NCBI GenBank assembly: GCA_030248215.1
Contig: JASANG010001569.1
Span: forward strand, 23,128-87,127
Direction of reading: 5' to 3'
Source: Enoplolaimus lenunculus
Taxonomy: Eukaryota > Nematoda > Enoplea > Enoplida > Thoracostomopsidae
Length of the DNA stretch: 64,000 nucleotides
Shown here: piece after piece, positions 56,195 through 64,000 of the stretch
How the letters are laid out: each line of letters starts with the position of its first letter
Numbering within the stretch: position 1 is the stretch's first letter
Position numbers and translations under genes: made by a program
Notes under the pieces: generated by a model
What the model was told of the DNA's origin: nothing
Seen by the model: only the letters and a program-made list of their open reading frames with translations
Database searches by the model: none

Positions 56195-59100
56195 ATGAGG
56201 TGAAATTAAAATAGGTTTTAGGTTTAGGTATTTGTAAAGTAGTAGGATTTGGTTTTAGAGGGTAGAGTGGTATATAATATTGAAGATGATAGTAAATGAG
56301 TAATGAAATCAGGTAGAGTTGAGACGTAGGGGTTTAATATTTTATAGAGAAGTTATAGTTAAACAAATTATTGTTAAGGTAATGGATTATAGAAACTAGT
56401 CACCTTTGTCTTTTGGTTTGCTTTGATTTTCTACCGAGATTTGTTACGCGCTAATAGGTATGTGATCATATAATTTACTCTAATGTGATAAATTTCTTTC
56501 GTAGTTATAAACGAATGGGATTTGTGTATATCGTATTTTATTTTAGTTAGTATGGTGACATTTATTAAAAATCAGTGTATTTGGAGGAGTTGGTTAAAAA
56601 TTAAAGATGGGGGAGGGTGGGTATTGTTATGGCTGGGATGTATGTATGTTAGGATGAGGGGCGTGGTGGGGAGGGTAGGTTTTTGGGTATTGTGTTTTCG
56701 TAGTTGTGTGGGTTATAGCCCGTCTGTCGTGGGCTTCGCGCGCTTGTTGTTGTGTTTCGATTTGTTCAGGTTATGGAGTAGGGTCGTTTAGTAGGCTCCT
56801 GTACTGGCGTCAGTCTAGTAACTGAACGAGTCAGGGCGAACGGAGCTAATGGGGTCGCGGCGCGATATCAGCGTTTTGTTTCGAGTACACGGGTAGCGTT
56901 TTCGCTGTGGTCATGCTTAGATGTGTGTAGCACCTTTCCCAGTTAATAAAGGTTTTCAAATAAACTAATCACGACAGCGGCGGATATTAATAACTTTTTA
57001 TTACACTTTTTCTAGATTTTTACTGAATTTGTTCTTTTTAGCTTGTCTAAGTACCAAATTGTAATGTTAAAAATTGCCGATTGTATAGGCATACGATGTT
57101 CGACCAATTATTGAAGCTGCGACCGGAGGTCGAGCATGCATTGAAAGCCTGGAAGTCACGCTGTCATACGATGCACTTGACAATTATGTCCGTAAATTTG
57201 TAACTCGGGTGGCTGGTGAATGGCTTTTGCACAATTGTGCTGTGTAAGTTTAGAATATGTTTTGTTTTTATGTCCGAAATTGGAACCTGATGAAACTTGG
57301 TTATTGGTTTATGGGCTTGTATTAATTATAGGGACTTGCATACTGGGAAACCTGGGGACTTGGAGACTAGGCAGTTTAGGCTTAGGATTAGGCTTATGTT
57401 TAAGCTAATGTATAGGTTTAGGGTTAGGGTTACTAGGCAGGCATGCCACTGTAGTTAACATGAGCCGTTTAGTTGAAGTTTTTTGAATTCGAATTAAGTA
57501 TCAGCTTGGGTAAAGTTTTCCGAGTTGTTCGTTTTAAGTATTAGTTGTTTTAGATTAGTTAGTTTGCAAGGGGTGGTTCGTAGTTGGTATCAGGGTGCAA
57601 CTGGATTTAACAGCTGGATGGTATCCCGACGTTTTATAGTATTCGGTAGTTCCCGGGCTAGGAGTACCTTGTAGGTAGTTGGTATACAGTATACCTGAGT
57701 TTCCCTATATAGTCGTTTACAGCATGAAACCTTGATAAAGCTACATAATTTTTTTCTTGAGTGTAGACGAAACCGCTGTGGTGGCGTGCCGTTAAACATG
57801 AATTCAATAATTGTCGTGCTGCTTAATTATGGAATTCTTGAGATGGATATAGTTGATTGATATCCTACCGAGGAAAACGAAATTTTTCGCAAATGAATCG
57901 AACCTTTTCTACTCGGGTTGAATACTTTAACAAGATTTGTTTTCATTTTTAGCGAGCTGTTTCCATCGGTTATCGAGCGTGCCCGAATGGCTTTCAGCAT
58001 AACGGAAGCGTTTCCGTGTTTCAAAGATCCGAACAAATTTTTTGGATATGTAAGCCGATTTCTGTTTTGAAATTTTTGTTATATTGAGTTGTTGATAAAA
58101 TTATTATAAAGTCGTGACAAGATTTTTTTCATTCATCCAATGAACTAGAGCAATTAAGCCTTTCCTGCAAAGGTTATACGTAGAATAAACAATATAGCTC
58201 CAACTATGTAAGCGAAATAATGTACAGTCGAGCGGTGCTGCTGGCAGCCTGCCGACTAAGAGACCGAGTTTTGAACTTTATGTAAAGTGGGCCGTATGTT
58301 GGGTGCATTTTTGTTAATTTAATGGCTTTACTTTGAATGACGTGTTTTATAGGAAAATTTATTTGATCCAAGGAATCACACAGGATCACTCAGAGATGGA
58401 TCAACAATAAAAAATACAGGCACGTTTTAGAAATTCAAAATAATTTTTTGCGCTCATGTTACGTAGCATCTAGGGATGTAACCAAGATTTTAGAATGTCG
58501 GTAACGTTCAGTAAAAATTTCGAAGTTTGATTCTTCTGTTACCAGCCGAAAAAGTTTTTAAATACCCTGGAGGTAAATCGCATTCTGATTCGACTTCAAA
58601 CCCGTATTGGCCGCGCCCCAAGTTGCAAGTTGCTTTACGGTCTAAGTAATGGTTCTTTTAACACAAGTTTTGGTGAATAATGCGATCGATTCATAGTAGC
58701 AGAAGCGTGTGGTCATTTTTGCATGTTTATAATGTTATTTGCTTTGGTTTGTTTGAAGAATATTTTTATATTGTAGCCATAAATTATATTTTATCAGGAT
58801 GAAACAAAAGGAATATTGCAAGCGATTTTCATCAGTTCAGCGTTCAGAAACAAATGCGGCTCGAAATTATACAGTCGACGCCAATGTAAGTTGTATTTTT
58901 AGCGAAAAAACATTGTGTTGTGTTTGCATTTTCCCCCCCAGATCACAAACATTTTTGGTAATTTAAACAGCAGTTTGTTTTTGATCCCCATCCTACCTCT
59001 GTTAGTAAACAAAGTACGTAAAACGTATGCTTGCTGTTGCTATCGTCATTTATTTTTAGTCCGCATTAGCCATTCCATGGTTGACTCCTAGTGCACTGCA

Positions 59101-62100
59101 GTTGAAAGTGTTGGGACAGCTCAAATTTTCGATCTCAAATTTGTGTTAAAACCGAACTATCGCACGCAGTAGAACAAGCTAAGCTGGATGACTAGTCAAA
59201 CTACAAAAACTTTATTGGAAATAGCAAATCAAACGTATAGTGACAAAGCTCAAATATCAAAACTAATGAGCAAAGTTTACTGGAAGGGAGTAAGCCGCTC
59301 TCAGACGTCGCCTTAGAAACTTATATAACGAACTTTTGAGTGGAATGGTGAAAAACGTTAAACAGTCTTATTTAGAAAGAAGTTTAAGGGAGGGTTCTGG
59401 TATGTCTTTAACCAACTGCAATCGACAAGACGAGCTTATGGAAACAAGAAAGAGAAGTGGGAAGCACGTTGATTCGGAATTAAACGAAGGACAAGAAACC
59501 GCGAAGGGAAGTAAAGACATAGTCAGCAAGGCACAGAGTAGTCAGGCGCGGACTAGTGGTAATGGGTTTGAAGATTCACAGCTTGTAAGCGACGTTGAAA
59601 ACTTGGTAGTTGGGCAGAAGTGAATAGAATTCAATTTGATTTTAATGGAACGTTAAACCAAGTTTGTTCGAAAGATAAGTTAGAATTGCAAGGGACAGGT
59701 GTTTCTTATATGGGGTTACCTGGTGGTACGGGGGGTGCCGAAATGGCTGTAAATGAGTTTGATTCTAGTCAGCGTATAATTCCGGGTGACGTTCCTTATT
59801 GTGATGGGGCATGGAACGCCGAGCCTAGTCGTATGGTTTTTGGCGAAAATGCTAGTGATGCATCCGGTGGTTATTTGATTGACCGAACTAAAGTGCCAAC
59901 TGAATTACAGGCCTTACGTATTTGATCCAGCTGATGTAAGTCGAAAAATAATTGTTGAAAATTTATAACAGGGGTTGTGTTTTATTTTACCAGTAATTAC
60001 ATTACTATATCAGCTGGCGATGGTAAAGACTAAACTAAATATTATCAAAATCGTACGTAGCTTAGGTTCATTTCGCGGCTTTCGAGAAGTTAACGTAACA
60101 AAGCTTATCTCTGTACGTGCAGAGTACACAAGCAAATTTTACCCAAAACTGTTTTAGGTGTGATATATGATATCTGGAATATTATGTCTCAAATTGTAGT
60201 GTACTTTTGTTGGTAACCAATCCAGCCTGGAATTTCAGATATTGATTTTGAGATTGAATTCTAATCGTGCCAGCAGGTTATGGGATATTATTCAAAAATA
60301 TGGTCTTTAATTCTAGACATATAATGTGCGTGAACACCTTGCTCAATCGGTTCCTGGCTGTCAAATACTTGAACGTTTCAAGTCAGACACAGTCTCGACT
60401 CAATTTGTTGCTGTGCGTAAAACAGATTCATACGGTTATGCACAGTTTGGCTGATGGACTTTGTGGACGGTAAGGGTTCTGTCTAGAGTTTCGCTAGCCT
60501 ACTGATGAGCGAAGGGAGCCTACGAATTGTGATACCTTTTTGAGTTTGCATGCAGGGTGAACTCAGATTTAGCATCCCCCAATAAGGATAAAATCTTAGA
60601 TAGCGAATTTTCACATAGTATTTAAAAATTAAATTTGAGAATTTGGAGAGTTTACGTAATTTACGAAGTTACAGATGGACATTAGTGTCGTGTGTCCCCA
60701 TATAACACTCAGTAAATGGTGGACCCTGATGGCACCATACGTACTTTTTCAGGAACGTTTCAGTCCAACCCTTGTTTTTCAAAATATTTTGTTACCACAT
60801 CTATAATCGACTACAGACTAATTGTTTAGTTTAATTTTTAATTGTTTTTAGGCAAAACGATCCGAGTAAAATTGAGCGTGCAAAAATGGCGTTCAGCATA
60901 GTCTGCGCGTTTCCGTTCTACGCTGCGATGTCTGAAGGTGTTCTTGGATATGTAAGCTGCATATTTGGGTGTGTAGAAGTTTGTTCAAACTGTTTTGAGT
61001 AAAATTTCAATTTTGCCTGGAGTTGTTATTTTTAGGGACAACTTTTTTTAAAATTAAAAATTTGTGCAAAAAATTTAAAAAACAAACGAACGTTTGGTTG
61101 CATGACCCTCTATATGTGTAATTAACTGGGTTTCGCGTTGCAAATTAATTGCGGTTCTGGTGGACGAAGGCTTGCAAAAGAAACAAAATTTTACCAGAAC
61201 ATAATTTTAAATGCTGAATAACCTTTGATTTCCCGAAACACTCACCCAAACTTACGGTAAACGAACTTTTATCTGTTTGATTATGATGTCGTTAATCGTA
61301 ATCTTACAAAATCACCTTGTCAGATGTTTCAATCTGACAGCTGATCAAGGTGAACAAGTTGCAACGACATTCAGTTAAAATTATGTATATAATAATTTTT
61401 CAAATACAAATAGTTACCTGAGTGTCAATTGAAATACTAAACTTTGGAATGTGTCTGTTGAAAAACGGCTCATTTGGATCGTATGTTTTCCAGGAACATA
61501 TCTATAATCCTCTAACGCATCGCGGATACTTATCGTCGTGTATATCGAACCGCCGCTCACGTCTTGCAAACAGATACCGTTTACCGAAAAGTGTTGGTCG
61601 TAGTAGAAAACGCCAAAGGAAAACATGTGCCTTAGACTCGGTTGGCCATGAAATGAAAATTCAGCGCAAGCCGGGTCCAGAAGAGAATAATCAAATGACA
61701 AATTTTACTGCCGAGGTTCAAAAGAACACTTTCATACGACATAGTCAAGAATATAATAGCGATAGCTAGGGAATGACAGCGAACATGATGACAGAAGGAG
61801 TTAGGTAGGGTATTTTCAGATGTGTGTGGCACGTATCACCAGTTGGCAATAGGTCTTGTAAAACATTGAGCTATGAAATCAAATATGGTAATGGATAATT
61901 ATCCTTTTTATACGGTTATAGAAAAAATCAATAAGTTGCCTTAAACTAAATATATTAAAATATGTTGATTTAAATTCACGGTGATTTTTTCGCTTTCTTA
62001 AACAAATGTTTCGTGTTCTTGGACGGTTTTTGCCGCTGTGAGAACCCTGTTAATAGTAGATGGATTAATTCGTTGGTTGACAGCCAATCGCTAACTGGTA

Positions 62101-63376
62101 ATACGTATTATAGCCATTTCACAATGCGGTCTGAGGTCGAAAATGCTAACCGGCCGATTTAGTAGTGATTGAAGCAGATAAAGTTGGACTGATTTGTGGG
62201 ATGTGTGACATTTCAAATTTTTTGTCTTGAAATTTGTTTTAATATGATTTTAAAAAAATGATGTGTTGAGGTTTTAATTTTTTAGCATTCCATGACAATG
62301 TACATATCAACTATTTTTATGTATTTTATTATGTATTTTATTATGGATTTTATTCTATATATTCTGTTTCATTTCTGTAGAGATTGTGTTTGATTTTTTA
62401 AAATTTATATGTAAATTTTTTTAGAAGCTGGTGTGGTTAAACAAGAGTGTTTTGAAATCATTTGTTCAGCAACAGGTCGCAATTATTCAGGTTTGCGATT
62501 TTAGGGTTTTGGTATTTATGAGATGGAGTTCGAGTAAAATACTGGCTCAAAATTATGAAAAATCAGTGAAATAGTATGCCGATATTAATTATTGGGATCT
62601 GCCAACGGAAAGACTGGGTAGGATTAAACTTGTGTTTAGGCTTCCGGTTAGTTTTACCTTAGACTTTGGCGGCTGATGTAAAGATAAAGGGCGGAATGTT
62701 GTTCTGCGGGACTGCAATAGAATATTATATAAGCTCTGGCTTCTCCACAGCGGGGGGCCCCGCAGCACTTTTCGAAATTTTCATTTCCCCCCGGCGAAAA
62801 TTTAGCCGCCCCCCGGAAAGGCACCCCGGCGAATTTTCGGACGCCCCCCAGCAAAATGCCCCCCAGCTTTTTTTATGCTGGGGGCCCCAGGACTTTGCTA
62901 GGTTAAAAATTTTCAATGTTAAAACGTAAAGACCTGGACTTCTTTTGGTGCGGACATTCGGCAAAATATGATTTTATATTACGCTGAGTACTCATAATTT
63001 TTTAGCGTTACAAATACCCGTAGTAACTAATACAATTTATGATAAACTGAAGCTGTGACTAATATATAAAATATATGTTAATCGCAGTTTCAATTATAGA
63101 TTATCTATATTTTATATAATTGTGCTTCTTTCAACTTCTGGTAAAGTTGTCAGTAGTATTAGTTAAAATTATTGTTATTAGCGTTAGCGGGGGAATTTTT
63201 GTTATGTTGAGCGATGAGTAATCTTCAGTTGAGTTGGAAACACGATCTAGAATAAAAAAATGGCTAAAAAGTGGGTTTGCAAAATTTTAAGCCTGCCCCC
63301 CAGGACCCTCCACATCATCTGTCCCCCAGGAAAACTGCCCCCCCCCCCAGCAAAATTAGCTGCCCCCCAGGCTACA
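56195..63376. repeat. Right arm (mirrored copy) of the palindrome
   Basis: Reverse complement of 48032-55640. From about 56836 outward it matches closely with scattered one- or few-base indels and rare substitutions. From 56195 to 56836 it corresponds to about 1,080 bases of the left arm but is only about 640 bases long. Confidence 0.95.
56547..61805 (+). pseudogene. Mirrored, damaged copy of the two-module gene
   Basis: Every exon of the gene at 49598-55171 is present in opposite orientation, for example 57089-57243 and 57953-58049, which are intact. The first exon (56547 to about 56900) is shrunken by loss of many bases. The exon near 58355-58503 lacks one G relative to its partner (CACTCAGAG against CACTGCAGAG). 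The large exon near 59070-59945 has several small indels, and the last exon lost one C near 61768 (GATAGCTAGGG against GATAGCTCAGGG), giving an early stop. Splice sites are mostly kept. The damage pattern is sequencing-like, so this may not be a real gene copy. Confidence 0.75.
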
Positions 63377-64000
63377 CGGGGGCAGCTAATTTTGCTGGGG
63401 GGCGGTTTTCCTGGGGGATGGGTGTGGAAAGTGCTGGGGGCCGTTTTGCAAAACTGAGACCATTTTATTCTAGATCGTGTTTCCAACTCAACTGAAGATA
63501 TCATCGCTCAATTAACAAAAATTCCCCGCTAACACTAATAACAATAATTTTAACTAATACTACTCAACAATTTTACCAGAAGTTGAAAGAAGCACAATTA
63601 TATAAAATATAGATAATATATAATTGAAACTTGCGATTAACATATATTTTATATATTAGTCACAGCTATCATAAATTGTATTAGTCTCCAAAGATATTTG
63701 TTAACGCTAAAAAATTATGAGCATAATATAAAAATCTACCGAATGTCCGCACCAAAAGAAGTCCAGGTCTTTACGTTTTAACATTGAAAATTTTTAACCT
63801 AGCAAAGTTGCGCCCCCGGCGTGAAAAAAGCTGGGCGTCTTGCTGGGGGCGTCCGAAAAAAGTCGCGGTGCTCCGGCACTGGGCGGGATGAAAATTTCGA
63901 AAAGTGCTGCGCCGCTGTGGAGAAGCCGAGCTTATATAATCCTCTATCCGGTCCCGCAGAACGGTCCGCCCTTGCTCTTACATCAGCCGCCAAAGTCTAA
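63377..64000. repeat. Third copy, forward again, of the left-arm start
   Basis: From about 63377 the sequence reads in the same direction as 48039-48749. It includes the G-rich nested element, the right end of the enclosing MITE and about a dozen bases beyond it (GCCAAAGTCTAA). It is shorter than its source because of many small deletions (GAGCATAATATAAAAATCTA against the longer stretch at 48411-48445). Confidence 0.9.

Noticed and set aside
59336-59925. Two adjacent plus-strand genes in the right arm
   Set aside because: They are two pieces of one mirrored exon (partner 51450-52322), separated by a small indel.

Overview
The window looks like nuclear DNA of an invertebrate animal. It is AT-rich, its genes have many short coding exons with canonical GT-AG introns of roughly 0.2-1.6 kb, all recognisable proteins are metazoan families, and the introns and intergenic DNA are packed with short terminal-inverted-repeat elements (MITEs), tRNA-derived SINE-like repeats and minisatellites. 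I cannot place it firmly; a tunicate-like or similarly compact deuterostome genome is possible, but that is inference. I saw no retrovirus, LTR element, Polinton, rRNA gene, CRISPR array or prokaryotic feature. Exons were assembled by hand from splice signals, reading phase and remembered family sequences.  Layout: 1-435 is a CTTAGG-rich satellite. 496-2434 (+) is the 3' part of a UBASH3 (STS)-type histidine phosphatase gene. 2435-5000 is repeats (25-bp minisatellite, MITEs, a tRNA-headed SINE). 5025-5888 (-) is a single-exon COA7 gene. 5890-8110 is repeats. 8113-15190 (-) is GALK2 (nine coding exons, 463 aa). 17018-22886 (-) is an SLC38A7-like amino-acid transporter (ten coding exons, 512 aa). 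25018-29908 (-) is a SPOP-like MATH-BTB protein (six coding exons, 613 aa) with a large tandem block of tRNA-like repeats in an intron. 31077-40973 (+) is the cohesin kleisin RAD21 (eleven coding exons, 832 aa). The coding lengths of the four multi-exon genes that are complete in the window all come out as whole codons. The SPOP-like gene and RAD21 are divergent, with start codons 1.17 kb apart. 41-48 kb is a MITE field.  From about 48.0 kb to the window end the sequence is a giant folded structure: 48032-55640 is followed, after a loop of about 550 bases, by its own reverse complement (56195-63376), and then by a third, partial, forward copy (63377-64000). The left arm carries an intact minus-strand gene of unrecognised function whose protein contains two copies of one module, each encoded by three exons with matching intron phases. 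The right arm carries the same gene mirrored but damaged by scattered small indels, and close to the fold almost every cytosine of the plus strand is missing. Forward-reverse-forward order, indel-type damage and base-specific dropout point to a folded long read kept in the assembly rather than a real duplication, although a true palindrome cannot be excluded from sequence alone.  The genes here are not a pathway or operon. They are ordinary housekeeping or signalling genes (phosphatase, mitochondrial assembly factor, sugar kinase, transporter, ubiquitin-ligase adaptor, cohesin). The most informative non-genic content is a set of related MITE families with 8-bp target duplications whose interiors are arrays of CCTAAG, a permutation of the telomere-type repeat TTAGGC, and which appear to seed larger satellites.
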